Assembly: GCA_037447655.1 (NCBI GenBank) | Contig: JBBHKE010003341.1 | Location: forward strand, 1-64,000 | Length of the DNA stretch: 64,000 bases | Source of the DNA: Zygnema cylindricum | Taxonomy: Eukaryota > Streptophyta > Zygnematophyceae > Zygnematales > Zygnemataceae | Direction of reading: 5' to 3' | In this document: positions 1 through 12,249 of the stretch, in pieces | Layout: each line of letters begins with the position of its first letter | Numbering within the stretch: the first letter of the stretch is position 1 | Position numbers and translations under genes: made by a program | Notes under the pieces: generated by a model | Told to the model about the DNA's origin: nothing | Database searches by the model: none | What the model saw: only the letters and a program-made list of their open reading frames with translations

Positions 1-3000
1 GATCATAGACTCAGGTGCTACCCATTACATGTGTTTAGATCCAAGACTATTCAGTGATATATAAAATTCACTATACCAACATCCATCATAGTGGCTTACG
101 GTTCAATGATGGTTATTGATACTATGGGAACTTTACGATTAGATCTACCGACAAAAGATAGGGAAGGGAAAACTAGAGTCAATAGAGTACGTTTTTAATA
201 ATGTGCTTTATAATCCGGGAGAGTGTATCAATGTCTTAAGTGTCCCACAACTTCAGAGGAAAGGTGGAAGAGCCACATGCATGGAAAGGGGTAGAATCAT
301 TTTGAGTAGTAAAACAGGACCATTTGTAAAGGGGGTTGTAACTGAAAATATGCAAAGTAGGATGATTTGGAGAAAAACAAAAAATAGGACGGCGGAAGAA
401 GAAGGGCACCTTCATTCGGCAGAGGTCAACAAGGAGGACCTCACATTGTGGCATCATTGTATGTGTCACACTTCAGGGAGTAATATCAAATAGATGTTTC
501 GTCATGGTGCGTTTCAAGGACTAGACGTGACGACAATATAAAAGGTTTTAGGATGTGTTGGATGCACAAAAGAGAAGCATAAAAGGAAGCCTCATCTGGT
601 AAAAGACCTTTAGTTCAAGGCGAATGCCCTTTTAGACATAGTTCATGTAGACTTTTGTGGTGACATACATCTAGAAACCATTGGAAAAAATAAATACATT
701 ATGGTGATAGTTGATGATTTCAGCAGGAAGACATCGGTGTACCTTTTAAAGGAAAATTCAGAATCATTAGATACATTTAAAGATTGTGTAGTTATGGCTA
801 AGAGGGAAAATGGGAGGCAGGTAAAAATAGTACCATCGGACCGTGGTGGTGAATTTCTTGCCTTCGTCGAATATTGTAAGGAGACGCGGATTAAGCAACA
901 GTTAACAACTCCTTATTCCCAACAATCAAATGGAATAGCAGAGAGGAAAAATTGTATATTGCAAGAGATGGTTAGGGCCATGATCCAAACGACAAAACTC
1001 ACTCATCGTCTTTAGGGAGAGGCAACCAGGGCGGCTAATCATGGTAGCAACCGGAGAATCAACTCAATTTTAGGTAACAAAACACCGGTGGAAATTTGGA
1101 GTGGAAAAGTTCCTATGGTAAAACATTTAAGGATTTAGGGATGTGAGGCTATAGGGTATGAAAAGGAAAGAAACAGGGAGGGGAAGTTTGTAGCACTGTC
1201 ATAGGAAGGATACTTTGTGGGGTATAGTGAAAACTCAATGCAGTATCGGATTTATAACCTCGTTAGTAGAAGGGTCCAAGTGTTTAAAATGTGGAGTTCA
1301 ATGAAAATTTGGAATGAATGGCAAAACAAGCTAATGAGTCTAAACGGGCCCAAAAGTATGAGGAGGATAGTCATTATGAAAAATTCATAGGAGGAAGAAG
1401 AATAAGTCTTGGTAGAGGTAGGGACAAAGAAAAAAATGCAATTTGTAGAGAAAACTTTGGAGAAGTTCAAAAACCTAAGCCCACCAGCAACCAATCACAA
1501 AGGGACCAGGTCATTAGAGAATCATCTACTCACACAAACAACGTGACATTAGAAGAGACACCTTTAGAGAATGAGGGCGATGACTAGATTGAGAGCAGTA
1601 ATTCGGGTAACAATTTTGTAGATGATGTACGAAGAAGTAAGAGATCAACGAAAGGGAAGGCATCAGAAGGATTATCACCAGAACAGTCATATAAAAAGCA
1701 AACTAGTTACCATAGGGTGATTTGTGAACTTAGAGAAGAAAGGGCAGAATCCTTCCACTTATGAAAGGTAATTACAAAAAATCGTCCAGCTGATCCTCAA
1801 TCATATCAAGAGGCTAAACACTCGAATGAATGGGAGGAGAAGTGGAAACCGACATTTATAAAGGACTTTAATTCTGTGAAAGCTAATGGGTGTTTTTGAA
1901 GAAGTAAACTTACCAGTTGGTAAAAAAGCAATTAACTTGAAGTGGGTTTTTCAAACAAAGACAAGAGTCTTAGGATAAATTCTTAAATACAAGGCACGGT
2001 TAGTATGTAAAGGATTTCAGCAGAAGAAGGATATTGAATATTCAGAGACCTTTGCTCTTGTGGTTAAGTTCGATTCTTTGCGAGCACTTATTGCAATGGC
2101 GACGGCGGAAAAAATGCACATCCAACAGATAGATGTGGAGATAGCTTGCTTAAATGGTGAATTAGAGGAGGAGGTGTACATGGTAATTCTAGGAGTTCCA
2201 TGAAAGAATGGTAAAGTATGGAGGTTGGGGAAGGCTTTGTATGGTTTGAAACAAGCGCCAAAATCGTGGAACCATAAGCTTCACAAGGTTTTACTAATTT
2301 TGGGATTTAAAAGGCTTACTACAGATTGTGGAATGTCTATTCGAGAAGAAGGTTGGAACATGATAATCTTTAGTGTATACATAGATAACTTTATTTCCAT
2401 CTCTCATAACTTGGAGAAACTTGGAGAATTAAAAATTGAATTTAAAAAATACTTTTGAATTACAGACTTAGGGGATACACAGTACATTGTGGGAATTCAG
2501 ATTCAGAGAAGGAGGAATAGGGATATTTAGTTAATCCAATAACAATATGCAAAAGAGGTATTAGAAAGATTTGGGATTTGAGATTGTAAGCCATTTGGAA
2601 CTCCTCTTGATCCTCGTGACAAGCATTCTAACTTTGTTGAAAGCTCTGTATAGGGAAGCCGTCGGAAGCTTGATGTATTTGAGTGCCAGAACAAGGATAG
2701 ACATTAGTGTAGCTGTTAGTGTGGTTAGTCATTATTGTAGTAATCCAAAAAAAGTACATTGGGAGGCAGTGAAAAGAATCTTTAGATATTTTGCTGGAAC
2801 CCATAGTCTTGGAATTGTTTTTAGGAAAAATGAGACCTTGAAATGTTGTACCTATTGTGATGCTGACTATGGAAAGGACCATAATTCATAAAGGTCTACG
2901 TCAAGATATGTGTTTTTACTTGCACGAGGAGCCATCTCGTGGAATTCTCGCTTGCGACCCACTTTGGCACTTTCAACTACGAAGGCAAAATATATTGGCG

Positions 3001-3160
3001 CATGTCATGCTGCGAAAAATGCCGTGTGGATTAAGGAATTTCTATGGGAGGTTGGGGTGAAAGAGGAATCTATGAAAATATTAAGTGATAACATGTTTTC
3101 CATTGCACTTAGTAAAAATCCTATTTACAAAAGCGCAAAAAACATATTTAAATGCAGTGG
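1..3160 (+). pseudogene. Ty1/copia gag-pol remnant (element A), 5' truncated by window edge
   Basis: This is a decayed copia polyprotein read in broken frames. The window opens in the aspartic protease (IIDSGATHYMC, about 1-33). The pre-integrase zinc region follows near 430-480 (LWHHCMCHTS). The integrase core is at about 630-1015, with VDDFSR, PSDRGGEF and NGIAERKN giving the DDE residues. Reverse transcriptase is at about 1890-2460 and contains LYGLKQAP. Its active site reads YIDN rather than YVDD, so the second catalytic Asp is lost. RNase H/C-terminal sequence lies at about 2640-3160. Stops and frameshifts occur throughout, for example LWGEA has become L-stop-GEA near 1012. The element cannot be functional. 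Family assignment is secure; domain edges are approximate. Confidence 0.9.
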
Positions 3161-3169
3161 TATTTGTTG

Positions 3170-4063
3170 TTTTGGAAACCTTGAGTCCTCTCTATATCTT
3201 GTTGTTATATTGCCATGCTGCGCTAAATTTGACATCGCAGCTTGAAACCTTGAGTACTCTACGCTTGTTGATATGTTGCTATGCTGCTATGCTGCAGTAA
3301 TCTAACATCACAGCTGCGCTACTCTAATATCACAGCTGCGCTGACAGTCACAACAGTCATAGAAGTCACAACAGAGTCATAGCAGCTATAATAGTTTGCG
3401 CAAGAAAGTTGTTCAAATATTAGTCAGTTTGTGTGGAAACAAATTGACGAGGACGTAATTTAGTGAGTATGTAACTCCAAAGGGAGTACACAGTTTCAGT
3501 GCACTTCAGGGACAAAGTCGGAATTGATTGTTCCAGAAGAACAAGTACAGTTTCATTTAAAGACCGAAGCTACACGTGGATGTTCAGCTTCAGTGATAAA
3601 AGAATACGTGGAAAGCGAACGGAGCCCGCCGTCATTTCAGTGGACAAACTTTAACAAATACTATTTTATTTCTTGCGGCTGTCTGATTGGTGTAAATGTT
3701 TGTGTGCATTCGACGGTGGGATCTTTGTTGATGAAGAGTAGTGTACCAATCGACCAAAGTAGTTGTAGTACGACGTGATCTACTGTAGGCTCACTTGTAT
3801 ATATAGGACTAGATTATTTTAGGAAAGTAGGATTTTTGTGTATGGAAAACTGCGAAGCAGTTTTTGAGTATTTTTGAATTGTAAGATCATTGTGATCTTT
3901 TGGCAAAACCTTCTGAAATTCAGCATGTTGGTTCTTTGGGGTATATTATATATTGTGGAAAATTTGCAGACCTCATGTGTGTCTGGTTTGCTTGGGACTT
4001 CATTGTGAAGCTGGTTATTTGTGGGATTTTGTGAGAATTTCCTCTTTGCATATTTTGATCCTC
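3170..4063 (+). repeat. copia LTR plus leader, GCTGCG-rich family
   Basis: This stretch links the truncated pol to a gag start. It has many short GCTGCG/CAGCTGCG words and the phrase 'catgctgcgcta', shared with the LTRs at about 21.0-21.4 and 29.7-29.9 kb. A TATA-like run (tatatata, 3798-3805) could be the LTR promoter. The left edge is uncertain because pol ends abruptly near 3160; I did not find a clean TG...CA pair. It probably belongs to the same family as element B. Confidence 0.55.
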
Positions 4064-4279
4064 ATGGCAAATGCTGGTGCTTCTTCATCTTCTTCACTGG
4101 CGCCAGCTGCCTCAAATCAACAAGTCACGGGCCCTCCCTCATGGATCCCGGTGTTTAATGGGCAAAAGTATCTCTATTGGGCGGATATAACTAAGTCTTA
4201 CTTGAAACAAGTGAAATTATATGATATGATTTCCGGTATCATTCCAAATACGGATCCGGATTTTGGAAAGAAAAAATGA
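4064..4279 (+). pseudogene. copia gag N-terminal fragment
   Basis: Starting at ATG 4064, the frame reads MANAGASSSSSLAP... then PSWIPVFNGQKYLYWAD and LYDMISG. This is the usual N-terminal half of a plant copia gag (the 'F.G..Y..W' region that precedes the UBN2 domain). It stops at 4277-4279 after 71 codons, and nothing of the rest of gag follows. The BiP-like pseudogene begins immediately beyond on the other strand, so the element was truncated or interrupted here. Confidence 0.75.
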
Positions 4280-4429
4280 AGAAGCAAGAGGAAATTAACC
4301 AACGGTGGCGGAGTTGGCTTACCGCACAAAGTTATAAATTTAAATATCCTCAATACCAACCATAGAACTCGTAACCAGTCACATCTTCCTCATGACCAAG
4401 ATTAACGTGGCAGCAACAGATTTTCCATA

Positions 4430-5360
4430 AATGAATAGCTGGAAATGTGACGACCGCATTCTTGATCGCATGTGCGAGATACGACCCGGCTGTCTCTTTC
4501 ATTTTTGTCAAAATTATGGCATTGACCTCCTAATGAGAAAAGGTCTTTTGTTCACCGTCCTTGATCCTGGCTTGAATGTAAGGCTTGCCATCTCTATGGA
4601 AAATTTTGTACGACACGAGCTTCATGTCTCTCTCTACTTCCTTGTCCTCAAACTTGCCAAGCAGAACACGCCACAGCCAGCATTATAGCCTCGAAAAAAA
4701 AATTATACGTCAACATTTCACATATATTGTTCAATAAAAAAGGCCCATGCACACTTTTCATCATTCATACTGGTATGACGTCCGTTTGTGACAAAAGAGA
4801 GGGTTTACTTACCTCCTTCCAATTAGACACTTCACATATAACGGTTCTCTGAAGGTTGGCCGCAAACTGATTCTTCGCAGCCTCGCCGATGAGGCACTCA
4901 GAGTCGGTGAGTGCGACCCAGGAGGGAGTGATTATGTGGACTTGATCGTTGGCGATGATCTCCACTTTTCTATTCTTGTAAACTCCAACACAGGTGTAAG
5001 TTTTTCCGAGATCAATGCCAATAGCAGTGCCAAGTTTTACGTTGTCAGCTGCATACGACATAACTATGTGTATCCCTGCGAGGAGATGCAAGCGTAAGTT
5101 AGCTAATCAGAAAACCATATTTTTCGTTCTCCACAATTTTATTTTTTTTTAGTTCTGGAGCTAATCCTCGTGATAAAACGAACTACTAAAACTAAGTTAG
5201 TGAGTTAGTAAGTAAGTCAGCCAGGAAACCACCATGTTGGCATAGTTTTAGAGATGATCCTCACGATAAAAAGAACGACTAAAACTTAAAAAGAAAAAAA
5301 ACTCTGAGTTCCTCACTTACCTGCTACCAACAGAAAAAGAAGACCTGCTTGCCGCGCCAT
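4430..5360 (-). pseudogene. BiP-like ER Hsp70 gene, 5' part, decayed
   Basis: This is the start of an Hsp70 of the endoplasmic-reticulum (BiP) type on the minus strand. Exon 1 (5360-5321) encodes MARQAGLLFLLVA, a signal peptide, and ends at GTAAGT. Exon 2 (5075-4813) follows a CAG acceptor in phase and carries [27 protein letters not shown] and LIGEAAKNQ, the conserved nucleotide-binding N-terminus. It also ends at GTAAGT. Exon 3 (4652 to about 4430) carries [18 protein letters not shown], then DGKPYIQ and ILTKMKETAGSYL. The normal Thr-Thr phosphate loop reads Lys-Thr. An in-frame stop follows TFSH in exon 3, and homology fades below about 4430, so some 80% of the protein is missing. A 5' fragment of a real gene with intact splice signals is the best reading. 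Confidence 0.85.
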
Positions 5361-5402
5361 CTCTCCAACTGGAAGACCACTGATTTTAATGTGCATGGCA
5401 CA

Positions 5403-5490
5403 GAGACATGAGGAGAGGGAAAGAGACGAGAGGAGAAGAGTGGAGAGGAGAGGAGAGGGAGAGGAGAAGGAAGGAGAGGAGAGGGAGTGG
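5403..5490 (-). promoter_or_regulatory. CT-rich tract upstream of the BiP-like exon 1
   Basis: The + strand is almost pure GAGAGG/GGAGA repeats, so it is CT-rich in the sense of the minus strand gene. It begins about 45 bp upstream of the BiP-like ATG. CT-rich leaders and core promoters are common in plant genes, so this may be the old 5' UTR or promoter. It may equally be a simple microsatellite. A G-box-like CCACGTCG lies further out at 5809-5816. I did not find a full ER-stress element (CCAAT-N9-CCACG). Confidence 0.4.
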
Positions 5491-7104
5491 ATCCTTGCTA
5501 AATAGGAAGATCACTAAGCGATCATGTGAGTCAAGCAGGTAACAAGCTTCTTATGATTGAGTGACAAGATTAACAAAGTAGCTTCACTTTGAGTTCGAAT
5601 TGAATGTCAAGCCGTTATATACGTGAAATCGAACTACATACGCCAACTTGTTATTTAGCCGACGCCTACTTGTAAGTTTTAAAAAAGCCCAGTTGGCCGG
5701 TTTCGTCCAGCAATGTGCCGACTGTGAACCACCCTCGTATCCTCACCCTTCATTCACTAAACGTTGACTAGTTTCATCAAACCGTCCATTGACTTGGAAA
5801 ATAGTTCACCACGTCGAACTGCATCGTACTAACCAATGGTAGTGTTTCTCGCTCTTTTATGACGTTTTTTTTTCCCCTTTTTTGAAATCCTTTGTACTTT
5901 GATGGTTTTTTCCATCGCACTTTTTGAAATAAAGCTTCTTTCCTTTCCAACAAATTAAAAGGTTGTTATGTATTTAATCGTGTGATTAGTTGATGCTTTA
6001 CTGCTTTAGAATGCTGGTTCGTTAATAATGTGGTTCAATTTGGTCGAGGGTCACGTCTGGCCTTTTGTTTTGTCAACGGTTTTCTACGTGTACGTTTCAA
6101 TTTGTACACACGGTTTTAGTCAAAAGATCGTACGGAAATTTTGGAGGTCTTGTTTCGTCCATAGATGTCCAATTCCTACGGATTTGGACTTTTTTACGAA
6201 AACTACGTAGTATTCGTTTGTTTCATAGCTTTTGTAAATTTCATATGTCTCACACTATACGAAAAACTGTACAGACATTAAAGAAATAAAACTTGCTTCA
6301 TTTGCTCGCGCGAATTTTTTGTGTCCTCCACTCAACCTTCGGAAGGAAATCGCCGATGGAGACGCCGTAAACTCCGCCGCTCGCTGCTTGTTCGTTACAC
6401 TTTTCAATTGTTTAGGGTATTGAATATTTAAATTTTTGAAATTTTAAACCTAAAAAAAAAGTACGGATTTTACGACGAATTTTATAAAGTTTGAAATGTT
6501 TCATGCGCACTCTACTTAGTATTCGTTAGTCTACTCCATGCGTTTTAATGCGCAAATGACATCTAGGGTTTAGTTCTCTTTGATCGGTACTTTCACTTTG
6601 CTTCTTTTTTTACTGTGTACGGTTGAGTTGGTGTTTTGTACTTTTGTTGAGTCCATTTTGGAGAATCCGAACTCCGGTGGTTTCGACAGTGTTTTGGGTA
6701 TAGGAGCACGATACAATTTCGCGTCCGTTGGAAATTTGAGTTTCGCGTCGCGACTTACTTTTCGAACGGCCGATACTATTTCATCTCGTTTGGGAGTTTG
6801 AATTCCATTAGAGGAAAAGTGGGGTTGTTACTAGACCCCATACGATTTCGTACAAATTCGTACAATTTTTTTTTTGTCGAATAAACATGACAAAACATGT
6901 CTACTGGATGGCTCCAATATTATAGGCGTAAGTATCAACCGTTGGATTTTTCACTTATTTAGATTCGCGAAGCAATCACGCACATCGTCCTGTGTGAAAA
7001 GACTCTCCTCGGCGAGGAGAGTTTCTTCAGAACTGGTCGCTACCATTCGTACACGTGAAACGCTAAAAAAAAATCCACCACAAACAGACAGTGAGAATCA
7101 AACA
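5491..7104. other. no gene recognised
   Basis: AT-rich sequence with no supported coding region. The open frame near 6580-6801 lacks an ATG and shows no family motif. A 9-bp-arm GC-rich hairpin (CTCTCCTCG / CGAGGAGAG) lies near 7003-7021. Confidence 0.5.
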
Positions 7105-7500
7105 CGTCGTTCACGCCATGTGCCTTCCTCCGGTCGACCAAAATATTTTCGCACGCTCTTGCTGACATCCGCTGACCTTAAAAGTTTGCGGCGCCTTTTT
7201 GACATTCTGTTTCAAAATTTTAAATTTCAATTTCAAAATTGAAATCTGGTCTCAAATTTTTCTTACGAATCATTGATTTCCTCCGCCCGTACAAGTATTA
7301 TGTACAGATTTTCAGCTTGAAGAATATTTATAGATTTTAAGAATCTGAAAATTAACCTACGTGGCGCCAATCATAATTGAGAAACGATGTCTACTGGCAC
7401 GACATAATGGAATGGGAGGCCGTGCCAGTAAACCCTAAAAATAGACGTATCCGCATGTTTATTGGGACCGCCTAATGGAGAACAGGCCTAAAGTTAGGTT
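7105..7500 (+). mobile_element. single arm of the long-inverted-repeat (Mutator-like) family
   Basis: The order of short blocks (gccatgtgccttcc, cgcccgtaca...cagatttt, acgtggc, cacgacataatggaa, ggccgt..cagt, cgcctaatgg) repeats that of the left arm of the large inverted repeat at 42.95-43.53 kb, in the same orientation. No partner arm is visible nearby, so this is a solo arm or a relic. No transposase is present. Confidence 0.5.
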
Positions 7501-7534
7501 GTTGGTTATGTAACGGAAACGTTAAGATGTAATT

Positions 7535-7765
7535 TTGGATTCTATTGATGATTCTCCTTACTTAATTTCAGATTATTCCAATGTCAAGAGACAAAATCGT
7601 TTCTTAAATCCTTCGTTGATTTATTTTTGGGACAGGTGTAGACGTATAAAGAACTTAACCAAAACTTTGAATGTATATTTGGATTTGGTTGAAGATTATT
7701 TTTTTCAAAAAAAAGATGTTAAGATAATCGACCTACAAAACATTACAGTGACTGAAAAATATTGA
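7535..7765 (+). other. unrecognised open frame, possibly chance
   Basis: A 76-codon open frame beginning with TTG rather than ATG. Composition is plausible for protein (Asp/Lys/Tyr-rich, ending ITVTEKY), but I recognise no domain and see no splice partners. It lies directly beside a transposon arm, so a captured fragment is possible. Treat as unsupported unless transcripts or homologues exist. Confidence 0.12.
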
Positions 7766-7769
7766 TGAC

Positions 7770-9331
7770 CATTATAGGTAAAAGACCAAAATCATGAAGG
7801 ACTAAAAGCACAACAAGTGTTAAACAACAATAAAAGCCTAAAGTGGAAGGCAACAACAAAGAAAAAACAAAAACCAAACTGTAGAAACATTTAAACTACC
7901 CTAGACACTCAAGCCTAAGACTACGCCTCACTTATGGTTTGAGCTGAATAATCGGCATCGGTGGCTCCAAGATGGTCTTTGATCCTCGACCATTATTAAT
8001 CACCGTTACACGATAAGAGCCAAAAAACGTTGAAGCGACATGGATGTTAGATAGAAAGCCGACATGAGAATTTGAAAAGGATTGGTAGGAATGAATCAAT
8101 CGGAATAAGCCACAAATGTTTAAACTTCAATGCGAGGCCGTTGAAATTAAATCAAACATTCTACACATTGAAAACTAAGATAGAGGCAAATTGAATACTC
8201 AATAAAATAAACTCATATTATCACAATCCTAAACATTATACTTCTTTAAATCGTCTTCCAATTGACTCTTGATTGATTCTTCCAATTCACTATAATTTAT
8301 CTAACTCACATGATGTTTTTTAACTTGTAGTAGAAACTATCTAGAACACTAACTCTAGAAGTGTCTAAATGTGCTTAAACATAAATATATACAATATAGT
8401 GAAACCACTAGAAACAAAATTGACTAAAGTCATGTTCGACAAACTTAACAGACGAGAAACGAAACTAATAGACATACTACGCACGAAACAAAACTTCTCG
8501 TATTACAGTTTCAGAACTTAAACGTAAAAACTCAACTAAAATCAAATCAGATCGTTTACACGTGAAGCGTACACGCATGAAATACGAAATCAAGTTAAAT
8601 GAAACAAAACCATAATATGCGAACTGTCGCGCGACCAAATCTTAGCCACACTAACTATGAACCAAAATTCCGTAAGTGCAAATTCTAACATTGTAAATCG
8701 TAACAGGGTTGTCGGCTCCTCTAAATTCAAAGTATCGCCTCCTCTAAATTCAAAGGATCGTTGAGCATTATCACGTAAAAAGTTGTAGAAAGAAACGTCC
8801 AAGGAACCAAAGATTTCAAAAACAAATGATATGAAACTATACGTTGAGTTGTGCTCATAGTAGGGTTCTTTGGAGGTCGTTCCATCTCAAGCTTAAACAT
8901 TTGCAATGCTACGAGTGAGGAAATAAAAGATCCAACAAAGTTTGTGAAAATAACGACATCCAATGTTCCCGCCGCTTCATGTAAAAACACAAGATTTACA
9001 AAAGGGTCACGTGCACCCCTAGAATGACAATATGGAGAGAATACCAGCGACACTTCACGTTAAAATAAGTATCTTGCTTTACAACCAACGGCAATAATTG
9101 CATGCCATACTACGCTAAGTATTGTTGGTCACTCCCCACCCTATGAGCAACAAAACAAGTGGACTCTTACCTTCTTAGTAGGTTAACCACAAATGTATTG
9201 TGGCTTGCTAAAAGAGAAGGGTGAGGCAAGTAAAACCGTAAGCTGAGAGCAGCAAAATATTGAGTAGAAGATAAATGGAGTGGGGCAATAATAGGTATAG
9301 CAACAAGCCATGCTCTTACATTTGGGCCTGA
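7770..9331. other. no gene recognised; contains relative of the foldback element
   Basis: Non-coding by eye. About 8440-8660 shares phrases with the centre of the foldback element at 18.33-18.62 kb (acgcacgaaac, aattaaatgaaa, gcgcgac.aaat, agccacact). The minus strand open frame at 8727-9053 has no motif I recognise. Confidence 0.35.
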
Positions 9332-9487
9332 ATAATATCAGTGTTGACCCCACACTTCAACCCTAAGGAACGCCTCAAGTACGTTCGATTCTACAACCGC
9401 TACCTTATCAACGATATGTTGTCGCACCCTCAAGTGACTTATATGGATGAAGAAAGAGAATGGGGGAACTTGGGCCCTAACAACTAA
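9332..9487 (+). other. short protein-like open frame, unknown
   Basis: Between stops at 9329 and 9485 this frame reads ISVLTPHFNPKERLKYVRF, then YNRYLINDMLSHPQ, ending EWGNLGPNN. The mix of aromatic, charged and turn residues looks more protein-like than its AT-rich surroundings. It has no ATG near its start and no identified family; it may be an exon fragment or a piece of a transposon protein. It was too short for routine ORF listing. Confidence 0.2.
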
Positions 9488-10322
9488 AAGTGTTCAAGGA
9501 TGACCTAGATTCCACTCCAAATTCCGTGAAGTTTCTCACCACTATTTTTGATAGTGTTTCAATATTAAAAAACGCTATCAATAATGATTTGTTATTATAA
9601 TTATGCAATTGTTGTAGACGTCTATAAAACATGCGATGTTTGTACACACTGTTAAAAATTGAAAAAAACTATAGTCGTCGAAAAACCAATGACAATAGTA
9701 AACATGTACAAATGCATGTTGTCAAACAACATTTCATGGATTTTAAAGAGTTAAAGAGTACAAAAAAGAGCAAGCGAGGCTCCTTGAAAGACTTTAATAT
9801 GACAATCAATGACAAAATCCCTTGCAAGGAATTTTTTTTGTAGAGGTTACAAAAGGGCAAGTAATTTTTGTTAGTAAACTCTCACTCAAGAAAAAAAATG
9901 TCTAAAACGTATAATGTGTGCAATAGCGTATTATCATTTGTTGCTCAAGTGCTACTTCTAAAAATATGTACTCTCAAATGATTATAGTAAAAGTTTGAAG
10001 ATGAGCTGGCATAATATAGTAGTGGTTCGAAAGGATAATAACGCCAAATTGAAGTACATTCTAACTTTTAAAATGATGTAAACGACACAATGGTTTTCAC
10101 ACAGTTAACCGGGTGGAAGTTTTACTAACTTCGGAGGAAAAAGACCAACAAGACCCCTAGATTAACACATGGGCACCCATCTTTAAATTCTAAGGATGTA
10201 GTTTGGTTGAGCATTGACTAGTGTGCTTGTGCGTGCACAGGGTCACATTGACATTGCTTTGTTCTACATTGGGTCGGTTCACCCTTGAGTTTCTGAATTT
10301 GGTTTGCATATGTATTTTTGTC
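9488..10322. other. no gene recognised
   Basis: AT-rich intergenic sequence without coding or repeat structure I can support, apart from a 15-bp word (gtttgaagatgagct, about 9995) that recurs inverted near 40270. Confidence 0.5.
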
Positions 10323-10327
10323 CTCTA

Positions 10328-11248
10328 TGTTGTCCATAGCCTATTTCAGCCATGGATTACTCACGGAAACACCCACAGACTACCTCAAAAACAGCTGTGT
10401 TTCAGACAACACAAATTACTCCACAATAAACAAAATCACCTCAAACTTTACAAATGTGCATTATAACATATAAACTGTAAACTCCTAAAGTTACAGCCAA
10501 GTCCACCAAGGAATATAGAAGATATAAGCTCTAGAGTACCCCAAAAATAGGTGACAGCTTCACCAACTAACCACTTAGACTGTTCACAGAATCTTACACA
10601 GATACTGGAATAAAATGAAATTTCACACACATATAGATTCTATATCATAGAATAACTCCACAAAGTTTCACATGAAAGAACAAAACTGAGTGATCACACC
10701 AACAGGTCAAAGATGCAGAAAACATTTTGCCATTTTATAAACTTGACTGCGATACACAAAAAATTCTAAGTCCTACAAGTTATACTCAGAGATTTCACTC
10801 CTGAATGTACGGAGGCATACCAGCCGTACGGTACCTAGCATCTACCTAAACTATTGTAAGTATACCCGAATTGTTCAAGGTATGGCAGTCTGAACAGATC
10901 TACACTAATAAACTAATTTGCCAAAAGACAAACCAATGTTGCTCAGGATATTTACACCGACATCTCCGTAATCAATACAAGCCATATTATCCGCAGTTGC
11001 GTTGTCTAGACTCCGTACCGGCGGCGCCTATTTCAATATTCCGTTTATTTTACATCGGATCGCTTCGCGATCCGCCGTCCACTTGTCAAAGCTTGTTCAC
11101 ACCACTCAATGAGTCTTTTACGCCACTTTAATTATATCAATCCGTTCGCTCCCCCAATCCGTGAATCTATTCAAACCTCCATATTAAATCCAATTAGCAG
11201 TTACGCACGAACTGTTTGTACGCACGAAACTGACTTTTCAAAACAACA
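10328..11248 (-). mobile_element. solo LTR of family C, perfect 5-bp target duplication
   Basis: A 921-bp block runs from TGTTGTCC to AAAACAACA and is flanked by CTCTA on both sides (10323-10327 and 11249-11253). TG...CA ends, short inverted termini and a perfect 5-bp duplication mark an LTR left by recombination between the two LTRs of an element. Its last 200 bp (cggatcgctt.gcgatcc, cgcacgaaact) match the nested LTR at 25893-27216, in the same orientation. No internal coding region remains. Confidence 0.85.
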
Positions 11249-11419
11249 CTCTACACACAATAATGTTTTTCCTATATATTTACATATTAGGTTTAATTAG
11301 TACATGTCATTTTGGTAATTTTGGTGGATAGTCGACAACTAAAAACAAGGTTAAAAAGGAGGCGAATCGCCAAAGTGGTGGAAAAAAACCATTTTTGTGA
11401 GTGAAAATTGCATCTACAT
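11249..11419. other. flank of solo LTR
   Basis: AT-rich spacer between the solo LTR and the CT tract; no feature seen. Confidence 0.5.
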
Positions 11420-11880
11420 GCACCACCCCCCCTCCCCCCCTCCTTTTCATCCCACTCCCCGATCCCACCCCCACCCTCCCCCACCCCTCCACCACCCTTC
11501 CTTCCACCCTCCCTTCCTCCTTTCCCCCTCCATTCATTCGTGTTCCTTCCATTCCAGTCCACCTATCTTCCATCTCCCTTCAGATCTCCTCTTTCTTTCT
11601 TTCCTCCTCCTCTCTCTCCATCTCCTTCCATTCCTCTTCCACTCTTCAATCTCCTCCTCTCTCTTCCTCTCCATCCCTCCCTCCTTTCTCTCCTCCTCTC
11701 CTCCTGTCTCTTTCTCCTTTCCTCTTTTCCTCCTCTTCCTCCATTTTTCTCTCCTCTTCATTATCCTCTTATCTTTCTCCGTTTTTTCTCTCATCTCATC
11801 TGCATCATCATCATCCTCTATCCAGCCTGTCATCATATTTCTCGTATGTCATCATCTGTCATCATTTTTCCGCCTCTCTT
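11420..11880. repeat. CT-rich low-complexity tract
   Basis: About 450 bp of almost pure pyrimidine on the + strand (CCCTCC, TCCTCC, CTCTTCC variants), beginning with a C-rich section and grading into CT. Several overlapping open frames in all phases are artefacts of this composition. Purine-rich tracts of the same kind occur in the LRR gene introns (44.4-45.1 kb), on the opposite strand. Confidence 0.85.
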
Positions 11881-12249
11881 TGCCTCTCTATATGAGATTC
11901 AAGCCTCTCTCTTTTCTCATCTGTAAAAGAGGAAAAAAATTCAAAAATAATGATTAATGATTTTCTCCTTGTTGATTGTGTATGATAGAGGGGAAAATGA
12001 ACGTTTTATAATTTATTTTGTTTGATCAATTTGTTTATTTTAAGTTTATCTTTTGTGTTGATTTTTGACTTTTGCAATTAAAAGCATTGAGAGAAAATGC
12101 GATCATAAACTTTTTTAACAAACAAACTCAAAAAGAGGTAGAGGGAAATAAGGAGGAAAAGGGAGAACAATCACAACTTTTTGATACTAAATTTTCGGTG
12201 AATAAAAACGGTGGTTTTAGTAAAAAAAACAATTTATTTAATGATGAAG
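11881..12249. other. no gene recognised
   Basis: AT-rich. An open frame from about 12072 is Lys/Glu/Asn-rich (EVEGNKEEKGEQSQ...) but runs on into the retrotransposon repeat at 12250. It has no recognisable domain and may be chance or an old truncated exon. Confidence 0.35.

Noticed and set aside
4431-4688. 85-codon + strand open frame
   Set aside because: Antisense shadow of the BiP-like exon 3 on the minus strand, which carries the homology.
5360-5860. ER-stress promoter element upstream of the BiP-like exon
   Set aside because: CCACGTCG occurs, but the CCAAT-N9-CCACG spacing does not; not enough to call.
6580-6801. Frame starting with a hydrophobic stretch, resembling a signal peptide
   Set aside because: Begins with TTG, has no ATG, no homology and no splice partners; Phe/Leu richness follows from T-rich DNA.
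11397-11957. Overlapping Ser/Pro-rich and Glu/Arg-rich open frames of 90-186 codons
   Set aside because: They arise in every phase of a CT-rich simple tract; no start context, domain or splice signal.
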